Below are positions 50,542-60,363 of a stretch of 64,000 nt of DNA, piece after piece. How positions within the stretch are numbered: the first letter of the stretch is position 1; every line of letters begins with the position of its first letter. Under the pieces are notes generated by a model, which searched no databases, had not been told where the DNA came from, and worked only from the letters and a program-made list of their open reading frames with translations. Made by a program: the position numbers and the translations under genes. This DNA comes from Palsa-504 sp963744575 (lineage in GTDB: Bacteria > Actinomycetota > Actinomycetes > Streptosporangiales > Streptosporangiaceae), in NCBI GenBank assembly GCA_963744575.1, contig CAVUUF010000016.1, positions 806,001 through 870,000 on the forward strand, written 5' to 3'.

Positions 50542-50742
50542 ATGGTCAGGATTAAGCGCTGGGTCATGGGTAAGCGCAAGAAGGTCGTCTGGTCCGAACC
50601 GCAGCTGCCGCCCTTCGTGAAGATCAACCCGGACAGTGAACCCGGTCTCGCGGAAGGACTCCAGCCCGGTGACATGTCCATGGGCATGGCCGCCAAGGAA
50701 TTCCTCATGACCGAGGAGGAAGGCGAGGACGAGCCCGCCTGA
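50542..50742 (+). CDS. Small hypothetical protein, basic head and acidic tail
   Basis: 66 aa starting MVRIKRWVMGKRKKVVW and ending MTEEEGEDEPA. GC3-rich codons and AAGAGG before the ATG support coding. It begins 24 nt after the COG4705 gene and is probably co-transcribed. No domain recognised. Confidence 0.6.
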   Translation: MVRIKRWVMGKRKKVVWSEPQLPPFVKINPDSEPGLAEGLQPGDMSMGMAAKEFLMTEEEGEDEPA

Positions 50743-50802
50743 CCGGGAAGGCCGGGGTCTCTCGTCCCGGGAGGGCCGGGGCCCCTCGCCGTTCCGCCGC
50801 GC

Positions 50803-51969
50803 CTAGCTGAGCTGCGCCCTGATGGCGTCCAGCGCGATCCGGATGTTCTCGATGGAGTTGGCGTAGGAGAACCGCAGGAAACCCTCGCCGTACGGCCCGA
50901 ATGCGGTGCCGGACAAAGCCGCCACTCCCGCGTCCGCCAGCAACCTGGCCTGCAAATCCGCTGAGTTCTGCCCGGTCCCGGTGATGTTCGGGAAGGCGTA
51001 GAACGCGCCCTGCGGCTCCAGGCAGCTGATGCCGGGAATGTCGTTGAGGCCGGCCACGATGATGTCCCGGCGGCGGCGGAATTCGGCCACCATCGCCTCG
51101 ACCGGTTCCCATGGGCCCTCGAGGGCCGCGATCGCGGCGTACTGGCTGAACGCCGACGTGCATGACACCGAGTTGATGGCCAGCCGGGTAACCGGCTCGG
51201 CCAGCGCGGGCGGGAACACGCCGAAGCCCAGCCGCCAGCCCGTCATCGCGAAGGTCTTCGACCACCCGTCGAGCAGGATCGTCCGGTCCGCCATCCCGTC
51301 CACGTCCAGCACGCTGGCGTGCTCATGGCCGTACCTGATGGCCCAGTAGACCTCGTCGGTCAGCACGGTCAGGTCGTGGCGCTGGGCGATGGCCGCGATG
51401 GCCTCGCAGTCCTCGCGGGTGAGCGCACTCCCGCACGGGTTGTGCGGGGAGTTGACGATGAGCAGCCTGCTCCGGTCCGTGATCAGCCGCTCCAGTTCAC
51501 CGGTGTCGATGCGGAAGCCGTTGCGCTCGCGCAGCGGGACGGGGACCGGGACCGCCCCGGCGAACGAGGTGATCGACTCATACATCGGGAACCCGGGATC
51601 CGGGTAGAGCACCTCGTCACCCTCGCCGGCCAGGGCCAGGATGGTGAAGAACATGATCGGCTTGGCCCCTGGCGTGATGATGACCCGATCGGGCGTGACC
51701 TTCATCCGGCCGGTGCGCTCAAGGAAGGCGGCCACGGCCTGACGCAGCGGCGGGATGCCGGGCGCGGGCACGTAGTGGGTGTGGCCCGCGCGCAGGGCCT
51801 CGACCGCGGCCTCGACGATGTGCGGTGCGGTCGGGAAGTCCGGCTCGCCGATCTCCAGGTGGATGATCTTCCCGCCGGCGTCTTCCATGGCCCGCGCGCG
51901 GGCGAGCACCTCGAAGGCGGATTCGGTGCCGAGCCGGGCCATTCGGTCCGCGAGCCTGGTGCCTGTCAT
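50803..51969 (-). CDS. Class I/II PLP-dependent aminotransferase
   Basis: 388 aa. Aspartate-aminotransferase fold: IIHLEIGEPDFPTAPHIVEAAVEAL, VNSPHNPCGSALTREDCEAI, DEVYWAIRYG and the PLP lysine in DGWSKTFAMTGWRLGFGVFP; the C-terminal Arg lies in EGFLRFSYANSIENI. Substrate amino acid unknown. TATCAT lies 7 nt before the ATG, so it may be leaderless. Confidence 0.92.
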   Translation of the reverse strand: MTGTRLADRMARLGTESAFEVLARARAMEDAGGKIIHLEIGEPDFPTAPHIVEAAVEALRAGHTHYVPAPGIPPLRQAVAAFLERTGRMKVTPDRVIITPGAKPIMFFTILALAGEGDEVLYPDPGFPMYESITSFAGAVPVPVPLRERNGFRIDTGELERLITDRSRLLIVNSPHNPCGSALTREDCEAIAAIAQRHDLTVLTDEVYWAIRYGHEHASVLDVDGMADRTILLDGWSKTFAMTGWRLGFGVFPPALAEPVTRLAINSVSCTSAFSQYAAIAALEGPWEPVEAMVAEFRRRRDIIVAGLNDIPGISCLEPQGAFYAFPNITGTGQNSADLQARLLADAGVAALSGTAFGPYGEGFLRFSYANSIENIRIALDAIRAQLS

Positions 51970-52067
51970 GGCCCCGATGATAAGTCTGTGGCTGATTGGC
52001 GGTAAGAGCCTGGTGCGCCGGGTGCTGGTGATCTCGGGTGATCTTCTTCGGTATCACGGCACGTCAG

Positions 52068-52634
52068 TCAGGAGCGATCCAGGAGCGGCTCGATCCGGGC
52101 CAGGGTTTCCCTGAGGTTGGGCTCGGAGGTGGTGTCGCGGGCGCCGGCCAGGGTCAGCCAGCGCAGCTGGGCGTTCGCGTTCTCCGGGCGGATCGCGTCG
52201 GGAGTCTGCGTGGCCATGAAGAACCGGACATCGGCGTGCTCGTGCGCGGGCTCGCCCTTGCCCGGGGGGACGCTGACAATGGCGACGTGCCTGATCGTGG
52301 CGTCCGGCCAGGGCACCAGGTCGGCCAGGCCGGTCTCCTCCTCGGCCTCCCGGGCGACGATGGCGAGCAGGTCGGTTTCGCCCGGATCGCCGTGGCCGCC
52401 GACTTGCAGCCAGGCCTGCTGGCGCTGGTGCCAGCGCAGCAGCACCCGGCCGGTGGGCGGGTGCACGATCAGCGCGGACGCGGTGACGTGCAGCGGCAGG
52501 TCACGCCGGTACGGGTCGGCGGCGGTCACGGCCAGGGTTCGGACCCGCTGGACGTCAGCCGTCTCGGCATCGCCCGCCGGCTGGTAACCGTCGAGAAGCG
52601 CGGCCAGCGGAGGCCTCGGAAAGTCAGGTTCCAC
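52068..52634 (-). CDS. Nudix hydrolase
   Basis: 188 aa from a GTG at 52634. Nudix box at about residues 79-103 (GGHGDPGETDLLAIVAREAEEETGL), with the Glu residues that bind Mg2+; one residue longer than the classic spacing, as in other members with the HGDPGET variant. Substrate unknown. TAGCAT is 8 nt before the GTG, compatible with leaderless start. Confidence 0.88.
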   Translation of the reverse strand: MEPDFPRPPLAALLDGYQPAGDAETADVQRVRTLAVTAADPYRRDLPLHVTASALIVHPPTGRVLLRWHQRQQAWLQVGGHGDPGETDLLAIVAREAEEETGLADLVPWPDATIRHVAIVSVPPGKGEPAHEHADVRFFMATQTPDAIRPENANAQLRWLTLAGARDTTSEPNLRETLARIEPLLDRS

Positions 52635-52774
52635 GAGACGTGATGCTAACCGGCGGGCGGTTCCCCGGTGTCACGCCGGCCGCGTGTACCTCGAGCATGA
52701 ACCGGTGAGTGACCATCGGTGAAAGCCTGATCTGCGCGGAGCTTGGCAGCGCGGTAACCTCGGCCGCCGGGAGC

Positions 52775-54368
52775 CTACCCGGCTGGTGGTGGCGGGCCGT
52801 GGCTGTGCAGGACCTTCGTCTTGTCGGGGTTCCAGGCGGTGGTGGTGCCGTCGGGGTTCAGGACCAGGCTCCAGCCCCACTTGTGGATCACGATCAAATG
52901 ATGAAACGGGCACAGGAGCACGCACTGCTGGACGCTGGTGGTGCCGCCGTTGGCCTTGTGCTTGACGTGGTGCACGTGGCACGCGCTCGCCGGCTGGTTG
53001 CATCCGCCGGCCCAGCGGCAGTGCTTGTCGCGCAGGATGACGGCGCTGCGGATTCCGGCTGGGATGTTCTCACTGAACCCGATATCCAGCGGCAGGCTCG
53101 GACCGGCCAGGCCGGCGCCGAGCTGCCGGCGGCGCAGGAAGCTCGCCAGTCCCCCGGGGCCGGACAACAGGTCGGCGGCCTTGCCGATCACGGCGCGTTC
53201 GAGCGCCTCCCACGCTCGCGTGGTATCCGGGGTGGGCTCGGGCGGCCCGGCGCCGGGGCTGTCGTCGCTGGCGGGGGCGTCACTGGCGGGGGCGTCGCTG
53301 GGGCGGTGGGCGCCATGGCGGAGACGGTCGAGCTGGACGCATAGCCTGATCAGATCTTCCAGGGCGGCGGGGTTCACCTCGCCGGTGACGAACGGGGCCA
53401 TCACCGCGTCACACGCCACCGCGCGGGCGGCGTCGCCGTCCAGCCACGCGCCCCCGTCATTGCTGCCCATGGATGCCCCGGCGCGGTGCGCCGCCCAGGC
53501 CGTGCGGACCTGAGCAGTCCACTCCTCAAGCAGCGCCGAGCTGCCGTCCAGGACCATCAGCTCGGCCAGGGAGATGTGCACCCACGCCTTGACTGGCTGA
53601 CCGGCCCGCTCGGGCAGCAGGTCCGCGGCCAGGAGCCGCCGCATCGCTTCCTGCAAAGCGTCGTGGTATCGCTGGGTGTATGTGCGGGTGTCCTCGGCTC
53701 CGGCCGGCCCGGCCAGGGCGTCCAGTACCGACCGCACCAGCTCGGCGCACTCCGGCGCCAAGTCCCCGGTCAGGACGCCGGCGCCGTCGAACGTGGTCTC
53801 CAGCCTGACGGCGCGGTCCTCGAAGGTTTCGTCCTGCTCGTCGTCGGGGGGGTCAGGCAGGGACCGGGCGTACATCTCCGCGGCCAGTTCAGCCAGGTCA
53901 CGCAGGCTCATCCCGGCCCGGGCCGCAGTGACCAGGATCGCATCCGCCGCCAGACGGCAATCCTCGGGGAGCTTGTCCGTCCACTGGCAGATCGTCCGGG
54001 CCACGGACTCTGTTATCTCCCTCTCGGCCAGCGCGCCGTTGACCTGGGGATGGGCGGAGGCCCGGCGGACCCAGGCGATATGTGCGGCGGCGGCGCCCCG
54101 GATGATCCCTGTCTTGTGGATCAGCCAGGTCCGCGGGCTGTAGTCGGCGTCCGCGCAGTGGCCCTGGCCGGGCTGATGAGCTCAGGATCCAGGATCGAGC
54201 CGCGGTCTCGGCCGCGTGCAGCCGCTCCAGAGCCACCAGGCACCGCGCTTGCTCCTCGGCGGCCATCGCGGTGGCGTCGGCAGAGCACAGGTAGCCGAGT
54301 GCGGCTTCCAGCATGTCCAGTGCCTGGCCCATGCTTATCGGCGGCAGGACGGTGCTCACCCGGCTCAC
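52775..54368 (-). pseudogene. DUF222-HNH endonuclease gene with frameshift
   Basis: The N-terminal DUF222 start (MSRVSTVLPPISMGQALDMLEAALGYL) is in one frame; from about 54180 the rest (SPRTWLIHKTGIIRGAAAAHIAWVRR..., AEDTRTYTQRYHDALQEAMRRLLA, and the HNH module DKHCRWAGGCNQPASACHVHHVKHKANGGTTS...LCPFHH) is in another. Joined, it is about 530 aa, a common actinobacterial family linked with mobile elements. The downstream frame alone (ATG at 54004) still encodes 409 aa with an intact HNH. Either a recent knock-out or a sequence error. Confidence 0.85.
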
Positions 54369-54507
54369 CTCCTCGGGCGACCCACAGGAACGGCGGCGAC
54401 CAGAATCACATTCACGATCATCATGCTGATAATCATGTTTTGATTCTTTGTTCTATACTACTAGACGACACCGACATTTTCGGAACGCCACGCCGGGCGC
54501 TTAGGCA

Positions 54508-55045
54508 ATGCCGAGGCCGTTAACCGGTGAGGCGCGGTACGAGTCCAAGGAGGCGATCGCGCTCGCCTTCGTGACCGCGGTCCAGCACCTGCCGCCGCGG
54601 CAGCGGGCCCGGGCGACGATGGCTGCCCGGCTGCCCAGTCCGGACCGGGAGCGGGCGCCGCTGCCCCACTCGGCCCGGGAGCGCGAGGTCGCGGCGCGGT
54701 TTGCCGCCGCCTTCTCCGGCAACGACATCGACGGCGTGGTCGCGCTGCTGACCGACGACGCCTGGTTCACGATGCCGCCGGTCACGCTGGAGTACCAGGG
54801 CCCCGAGGCCATCGCCGGCTTCCTGCGCGACATCACCGCCTGGAGGGGACCGCGGCGCTACCGGCTGATCCCGCTCCGGGCAGCCCGCGTTCGGGTGCTA
54901 TCTGCAGGACGCCCAGGCGCCGGTGTTCCGCGCGCACGGGACGATCGTGCTGACGCTGGAGGGCGACCGGATTTCCGCTATCACGCGGTTCGTCGACAAT
55001 AGGAACCTGGCGATGTTCGGGTTGCCGCGGATGCTCGCGGACTAG
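54508..55045 (+). pseudogene. ECF sigma factor (SnoaL-tailed type) remnant
   Basis: YESKEAIALAFVTAVQHLPPRQRA matches the end of the sigma-2/4 linker and start of region 4 of ECF sigma factors with a C-terminal SnoaL domain. It then jumps directly to RATMAARLPSPDRE, so most of region 4 (the -35-reading HTH) is missing in frame. The SnoaL domain follows (EREVAARFAAAFSGNDIDGVVALLTDDAWFTMPP) with a frameshift near 54885; GCYLQDAQAPVFRAHGTIVLTLEGDRISAIT is in the next frame, to a stop at 55045. Region 2 is absent. Non-functional. Confidence 0.8.
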
Positions 55046-55288
55046 GCGGGGCTGGTACCCCGCCCGTTCGGGAAACTCCGTGGTCAGAACCGGAAACAGG
55101 TCGTGCGGCCGCCGTAGTCATCAGCCGTGCCGAAGCCAGACTCGGGCTCGGGCCGGTCGTGCCTACCCTCCATGCGTGTCTGCAAGGTACGACTGGGGGC
55201 GGGGCCGGAATCCTCGTGCCGCGGCGGCGTGGGCATTGGCAGCGCGCGGAGGAGGTGCGGCTCTGGTAGCATCTCGGCGAGGCACTGA

Positions 55289-55360
55289 GGGCCGTTAGCT
55301 CAGTGGGAGAGCGCTTCCCTGACACGGAAGAGGTCACTGGTTCAAATCCAGTACGGCCCA
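55289..55360 (+). tRNA. tRNA-Val (anticodon GAC), integration site of the AICE
   Basis: 72-nt cloverleaf: acceptor GGGCCGT/ACGGCCC, D arm GCTCAGTGGGAGAGC, anticodon stem CTTCC/GGAAG with loop CTGACAC, T arm GGTTCAAATCC, discriminator A; CCA encoded at 55361-55363. A tyrosine recombinase gene of the element lies 80 bp downstream, pointing toward the tRNA, the usual layout of tRNA-targeted AICEs. The element probably rebuilds the 3' part of this gene. Confidence 0.96.
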
Positions 55361-55393
55361 CCAGGTCACAGCGGTTTAGCCCTAGAAACACCG

Positions 55394-55428
55394 GGCCTCT
55401 GGCCCTACGGTCTGTAGGGCCGGAGGCC
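55394..55428. terminator. Hairpin between tRNA-Val(GAC) and int
   Basis: Fifteen-bp stem GGCCTCTGGCCCTAC / GTAGGGCCGGAGGCC with one U-G pair and loop GGTCT; modest T-rich flanks on both sides. It probably ends both the tRNA and int transcripts. Confidence 0.6.
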
Positions 55429-55443
55429 TCGGTTTGGGGCCTG

Positions 55444-56718
55444 TCAGGCAGCCGCATCGGCGCCTTCGTCCTCCCGCGGCTCCTGGTTCTCGTAGGCGTA
55501 CAGCCGGCTGACCGCCTGGTTCATGGCGTCCAGGATGAGGGCGCGATCCTGGGCGAACAGGTGACCGTAGATGTTCTTGGTGGTCTCGATCTTGCTGTGT
55601 CCCATCTGGTGCGCTACCTGCACGTCGGATGCGCCGGAGGCGATCAGCAACGAGGCGCAGACGTGCCGCAGCTCATGAGCGGTGTAGCTGACGATCCCAT
55701 CGGGATGGGCAGCGGTGTAGCCCTGGGCGAGCTTGAGGTACCGGCGCCACATGGCATAGCCGAGGTAGCCGCCCCGCTCGCCGTTGATCAGGCGGCCGTA
55801 CAGCCTGCCGTCGCTGCGCTCACGGCCCGGCGCGCCGCGGTCGGCCAGGCGACGGACGGCGGCCATGGCGATGTCGGGGATCATGACGGTGCGCTCAGCC
55901 GCCCGGGTCTTGAGGTCCTCGCGCACGTCCCGGCGCCCGCCTGACTCGCTGGCGGTCCGGTCGATCTTCATGCACTGCCCGTCGAGGCTGACGTTGCCGA
56001 TCGGCACGGCGACGGCTTCCTCCCAGCGCAGGCCGGTGAACGCCAGAACCATGGCCACATCCCCCAGGCCAGGCTTGAACAGGTCGAGCGCCTGGGCGAG
56101 CCGGAGCACCTGCGGGATGCTGGGGATGATGACCCGGCGGCGGGCCGAGCCGCCCCAGCCGGTGCGCAGTTCAAGCGCGGGGTTGACCGGGATGATCCGC
56201 TCTTCCCGCGCCCAGGCGAACAGCCGCCGCAGCACCGACGCGACTGTGCTCTTGGTGCTGCCGGACGCCGGGTTGCCGTCTTGCAGCGTCAGGTGCCGGA
56301 TGGTTGCGTTGAGTTCGGGCAGGTCCAGGTCACCGATCCAGGCGTTGCCGAGCGCGGGCAGGATGTAGACGTTCAGGCAGGTCCGCTCCTTGGCCAGCGA
56401 CGACTTCGGACGAGCGGTTCCGTCCCGCTTGACCCGGTAGGCCACCAGGTACCGCGCGGCCACGTCGGCGAACCGCACACGTTCGGCCTGGAGCCTGCCG
56501 GGTCGGCGCTTGGCCTCGTTGAAGTCCGCTTGAAGCTTCTTCGCCGCCTCTAGGCCCTCGGCGGTCCGCTCGATCTGCCGCTTGAGCACCGGATCCCACA
56601 GACGGACGCGGTAGACCGGCGTCCCGTCGGAGGCGGTCACGGGTACCCGTTCGGGGCCCTTCGTGCGCAGCTTTGGCGTGATGCCCGGGGGAAGCTCACG
56701 CCGACCGTCTCTGGCCAT
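55444..56718 (-). CDS. int: AICE site-specific integrase, tyrosine recombinase
   Basis: 424 aa from the ATG at 56718 (GGAGGG upstream). Core-binding domain about residues 80-180; catalytic residues Arg231 (FTGLRWEEA), Lys270 (DLKTRAAERTV), His348 and Arg351 (AHELRHVCASLL), His374 (MGHSKIETT) and nucleophile Tyr384 (KNIYGHL). It integrates and excises the element at the tRNA-Val 3' end. It overlaps xis by 23 bp. All catalytic residues are present, so it should be active. Confidence 0.96.
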   Translation of the reverse strand: MARDGRRELPPGITPKLRTKGPERVPVTASDGTPVYRVRLWDPVLKRQIERTAEGLEAAKKLQADFNEAKRRPGRLQAERVRFADVAARYLVAYRVKRDGTARPKSSLAKERTCLNVYILPALGNAWIGDLDLPELNATIRHLTLQDGNPASGSTKSTVASVLRRLFAWAREERIIPVNPALELRTGWGGSARRRVIIPSIPQVLRLAQALDLFKPGLGDVAMVLAFTGLRWEEAVAVPIGNVSLDGQCMKIDRTASESGGRRDVREDLKTRAAERTVMIPDIAMAAVRRLADRGAPGRERSDGRLYGRLINGERGGYLGYAMWRRYLKLAQGYTAAHPDGIVSYTAHELRHVCASLLIASGASDVQVAHQMGHSKIETTKNIYGHLFAQDRALILDAMNQAVSRLYAYENQEPREDEGADAAA

Positions 56719-57034
56719 GTTCACCCTCCTGATCTGTCGGGCCTTCGATAAGGGACTTGGGAAGCACCAGCCGGACACGGGGCCGCTGCGGTTTTGCCGA
56801 AACTCTCACCGGGCCGGTGTTGAGTTGGCCTTCCACGGCGCAGCGGGGTCGTGGGCGCGACCACTTGTCGACCTCGGACTCGGGGAAACGCAGCAGATGT
56901 CCCACCTTCCGGTAGGGGATCACGTCCCGCGCGACCAGCTTCCGGGCATGCCGCTCGGTGATGTTGAGCCATTCGCATAGCTCACACAGAGACAGCATGC
57001 GCCTGCCCTCCCCGTAGGGCACCTCGGATCTCAT
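56696..57034 (-). CDS. xis: AICE excisionase-like helix-turn-helix protein
   Basis: 112 aa. MerR/excisionase-type HTH in residues 12-60: MLSLCELCEWLNITERHARKLVARDVIPYRKVGHLLRFPESEVDKWSRP. The start overlaps the repSA stop as ATGA (57031-57034). The C-terminal about 50 residues are unstructured. It probably directs Int toward excision. Confidence 0.88.
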   Translation of the reverse strand: MRSEVPYGEGRRMLSLCELCEWLNITERHARKLVARDVIPYRKVGHLLRFPESEVDKWSRPRPRCAVEGQLNTGPVRVSAKPQRPRVRLVLPKSLIEGPTDQEGEHGQRRSA

Positions 57035-58645
57035 GCCGCCTCCCTCGAAGTTGCCGAAAGCCCTTCAGCGACCAGTCCCGCTCTGCGTCTGGCCTCGCGG
57101 AGCGCAGCCTGCCATCGAGCACGGTCGGCGACGGCGTGCAGCATCCGCCGCGCGTGGTCCAGGTAATCCGGGTCGGCCGGGCCGACAGGTTCCCAGGCGT
57201 ACCGGGCCGGGTCAGTTGCCGAAACACCCAGCGCGGTCAGCAGCCACTCTTTCCGGTCGGCCCGGTGGTCAGCCAGGGTCTTGCCAGACCACTTGCGCGA
57301 GACCAGCACCCGCCGCCCGGCATAGCCGAGATGATCAGCGTCGTGGGCCTCGCCCTTGCAAGCGCCGGGGGTCAGACCGGGCCGGGCGTTCTTCGGCTGG
57401 ATCCCGTACCGCAGCCAGTTCGCGCAGGTCGGCGAGCACGGCTGATACCGCAGCGCCCCGGCCAGCCGCGTCGCGTGGGCACGCTGGGCGTCGGTGTCGG
57501 CCTGGTGGACCTCGCCGACTTGCTTGGTGAGGTACTTCGTCAGGTAGCCGATGCACTTCGCGGCGTCCTTGGATCCGGCGAGCACGCCCTGGGCGTCGAA
57601 CCGGACCCCGAACCGGGCCACATGCCACGGCTCATCCTCCGGGCCGATGGCATCCAGCGCCTGATCCCAGGTCGGCAGCACTTCCCCGGTAGCCGGGTCC
57701 ACGTAGTTTCCGGTGGCCTCGTCCCAGACCGGCAGCTGGTCGCCGTCGTACTGGACTTCGGTGGTGTCGGGCCACCAGACCTGGTGGTAGGTGGCGGCCA
57801 GAACGCGGCGCAGTTCGGATCGGGCCACGGTGCCGCGCATGGCGATGTGGACGTGGGGGGCGAGCCGCTTCTGGGGTTCGATGGCGGCGAAGTACTGCAG
57901 GTCGTAGCCGAGGTAGCGGCGCAGGTTCTGGATGAACCGGTCGAACAGCGGCGAAGGTCAGCGCGTCCCGGGCCGCCCGGTCATACTGGTAGGTAACCGG
58001 GTCGGCGGGCTCCCCCCCTCCGCCGACCCGGCCGTAGGACGGGCAGGTCAGCGTGAGGAAGAGGGAGGGGCGGAAGGTCTTGCCGTCCGGCGCGGTGTAG
58101 GTCTTGCCCACCGTGCGGGGGCTGACCTTGCGCCGGGGCAGGTCCGGGGTGTCCTGGCGGCGGCGGGTGGAGCGGTGCCGCCGCGCGGGCTTATCCGGGG
58201 CGGCCTTGCCCCGCATGCCCGCCCCGTTGATCGCCTCATCCAGCTCGCCGAGGAGCTCGTCCAGGTCGCCGGTGTCCTGCCCGGTGGCGGCGGCCTGGTC
58301 GCGGAGCTGCTGGGCTTCGGCGCGTTTCTCGATCCACCACTTCTGCTCCTCCGTCGCCGGGTCCGGTTCGATGGCGGGTTCGTCCTCGAGGTGCCAGCCT
58401 TCCCGGCACTGCGCCGCCCGCAGCGTCCTGGCCCGCTCGGCGCAGCACGGGCACACTGACGCGAGGGTGTGCCCGCACGGGACCAGCACGGTGTCGGTCT
58501 GGCCGGTGTCGAGGTTGGTGCGGCGCAGCTGAATGGGGCGGATGCAGGCGCCGTGCTCGACGGCCAGGTCCCGGGCGACCTGGCGGGCCAGCGGCATGGC
58601 CATCCGCTGCGCCCGCGTCGTCCTCGTGCTGGTGGTGTCAGTCAC
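57031..58645 (-). pseudogene. repSA: AICE replication initiator RepSA, interrupted by a frameshift
   Basis: From the ATG at 58645: MTDTTSTRTTRAQRMAMPLARQVA, a Cys-rich ribbon (PCGHTLASVCPCCAERARTLRAAQCREGWH) and LFLTLTCPSYGRV. Near 57950 the frame is lost; FDRFIQNLRRYLGYDLQYFAAIEPQKRLAPHVHIAMRGTVARSEL, with its HVH metal motif, continues in another frame to 57031. Joined, it is a full rolling-circle initiator of about 535 aa. A decay event, a sequence error or, less likely, programmed frameshifting (no slippery site seen) could explain it. Confidence 0.85.
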
Positions 58646-58830
58646 CGGCCACCCCCTCCACCCAGATGATCGGCATCACGACCATCTGGGTCGCCACGGG
58701 TCCAGGTGTCGGACCAGCCGCACAGGCGGCACTCATACCGCGGCGGGGCGGTGCCGTCATCGAGCATGATCAGGCCGGTCGCGCAGACCGGGCACGGCTC
58801 GTCGGTCCGCCACGCGGTGACCGCGGTCAT
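58642..58830 (-). CDS. AICE small zinc-ribbon protein
   Basis: 62 aa from the ATG at 58830. Two knuckles, CPVC and CRLC, separated by 19 residues, then WSDTWTRGDPDG. ATGA overlaps couple it to both traSA (58827-58830) and repSA (58642-58645). Common in AICEs; function unknown. Confidence 0.75.
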   Translation of the reverse strand: MTAVTAWRTDEPCPVCATGLIMLDDGTAPPRYECRLCGWSDTWTRGDPDGRDADHLGGGGGR

Positions 58831-60272
58831 GCCACTGCCTCCGGCCACCGGTCGCGGTCGGGTTGGCAGGCGGCGGCCAGGGCGCGGATGTCGGCATCGG
58901 TGACCCATCCGGCGCGGACCCGCACCGGGTCCGGGTCATTCTCCAGCCGGACGAACCCCACCCCGGCCCCGGTCGCGGGGTCGGTCGGAATCAGCTCGCA
59001 GGCGGCGCCGCGGTCCCTTGCGCCGTCGCCGAGCACCATGTCGACCTGCTCGGGTTCGTCCAGGCGCATGGCGATCCGGTCGGGGAACAGGTTCCGGATG
59101 GCCAGCACGTCTTTGCGCGGGTCCTGCAGCGCGGCCACCACGGCGTAGCCGACCGCCCGGCCCTGGGTGGTCAGGGTGGCCAGGGCGTTCATGATCCGCT
59201 CGCGGAGCTTGCGGTCGGGCTGGTAGGCGGTCAGGAACGCCACCTCATCCACCATGATCACCGTGAACGGGTCCTCAAAGGACAGCAGGTGGTCGCGCTG
59301 CCGCCCGGCGAACCGCGAGGCGCGGGCTTGCATGTCGGCCACGGCCTGGTCGAGCATGACGGCGATGGCGGCGGGGTCGGCGGCGTAGGCGCCGTAGGTG
59401 TCGAAGACGGCCCGGCCGTAGGCCAGTTCCATCAGCTTCGGGTCGGCGGCCAGGACCCGGGCGAGCCCGGCTTGCAGGAGCGGGAACAGGGCCCGGATCA
59501 GGCCCCACAGCAGGGAGGCCTTCCCGGACCCGGTGGCCCCGGCGACCAGGACGTGGGTGCCGTGCAGCCGGATCAGCCAGGGCTGGCCGTCCTCCCTTCT
59601 GCCGACCGGCAGCGCCCGCAGGTCCGGGCGGGCGGGGATGGGGAGGGCGGGGATGATCTGGGCGAGGGCGTCGCGGCGGACGAACTCCAGCACCACCCGC
59701 CCGGACCTCGCCGACCGCACCCGGCAGCCCAGGGCGCCGAACCCCTCGGCCAGGTTCTCCGCGCACCGGGCCAGGTCGGCGGCGGACTGCCCGGAGACCA
59801 GCCGGACCATCACCCGGTCGGTGTACCGGGTCGCCGACACCTTCCCCAGCACGGGCAGGACGACCCGGCCCCGGTACCAGGGCGCGGCCCCGGCGATGGT
59901 CAGGACCCCGGCCCAGCGGCGCCGGTACCGCCAGGCCCGCCAGGAGCCGCGGGCCGGGGTGGTGACCCACCGGGCGAACGAGGGCGGCCAGAACCACCGC
60001 CAGGCCGCCAGCACCACCACGGCCGCGGCGGCCAGGACCACAAGCGTGATCCAGCCCAGATCGGCCCACGTCACGGCGGCCAGGGCCAGCACGCTGGCGG
60101 CCAGCGGGTGCCGGGCGGCCAGCCGGACCAGCCCGGCGATCAGCCGGTACAGCTGGACGACGATGGTGATGATGGCGGGAGTCTGGTAGACCGGCGCCCG
60201 CCAGACGGGCAGGTCGCCCGGGCCGCGGCCGTAGATCTGGGCCACCTGCTCGCCGGTTATGACCTTGCGCAT
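58827..60272 (-). CDS. traSA: AICE conjugative DNA translocase TraSA, FtsK/SpoIIIE-like
   Basis: 481 aa from the ATG at 60272 (GAGGTG upstream). Two or three membrane segments (residues 32-55, 58-92), then the motor domain: Walker A region GATGSGKASLLWGLIRAL at 245-262, where the residue after Lys251 is Ala rather than Ser/Thr (AICE translocases usually have GKGS here), Walker B FTVIMVDEVAFL (336-347) and RIAMRLDEPEQVDMVLG. It moves double-stranded element DNA between mycelia. It looks intact. Confidence 0.93.
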   Translation of the reverse strand: MRKVITGEQVAQIYGRGPGDLPVWRAPVYQTPAIITIVVQLYRLIAGLVRLAARHPLAASVLALAAVTWADLGWITLVVLAAAAVVVLAAWRWFWPPSFARWVTTPARGSWRAWRYRRRWAGVLTIAGAAPWYRGRVVLPVLGKVSATRYTDRVMVRLVSGQSAADLARCAENLAEGFGALGCRVRSARSGRVVLEFVRRDALAQIIPALPIPARPDLRALPVGRREDGQPWLIRLHGTHVLVAGATGSGKASLLWGLIRALFPLLQAGLARVLAADPKLMELAYGRAVFDTYGAYAADPAAIAVMLDQAVADMQARASRFAGRQRDHLLSFEDPFTVIMVDEVAFLTAYQPDRKLRERIMNALATLTTQGRAVGYAVVAALQDPRKDVLAIRNLFPDRIAMRLDEPEQVDMVLGDGARDRGAACELIPTDPATGAGVGFVRLENDPDPVRVRAGWVTDADIRALAAACQPDRDRWPEAVA

Positions 60273-60363
60273 ACGCTGGTCACCTCTTTCGTGCACGCGG
60301 GAGAGAACCCAGGGGCGGCCGGAGGTACCAGCTCCAGCCGCCCCGCCTCCATCACCGTTGTCA

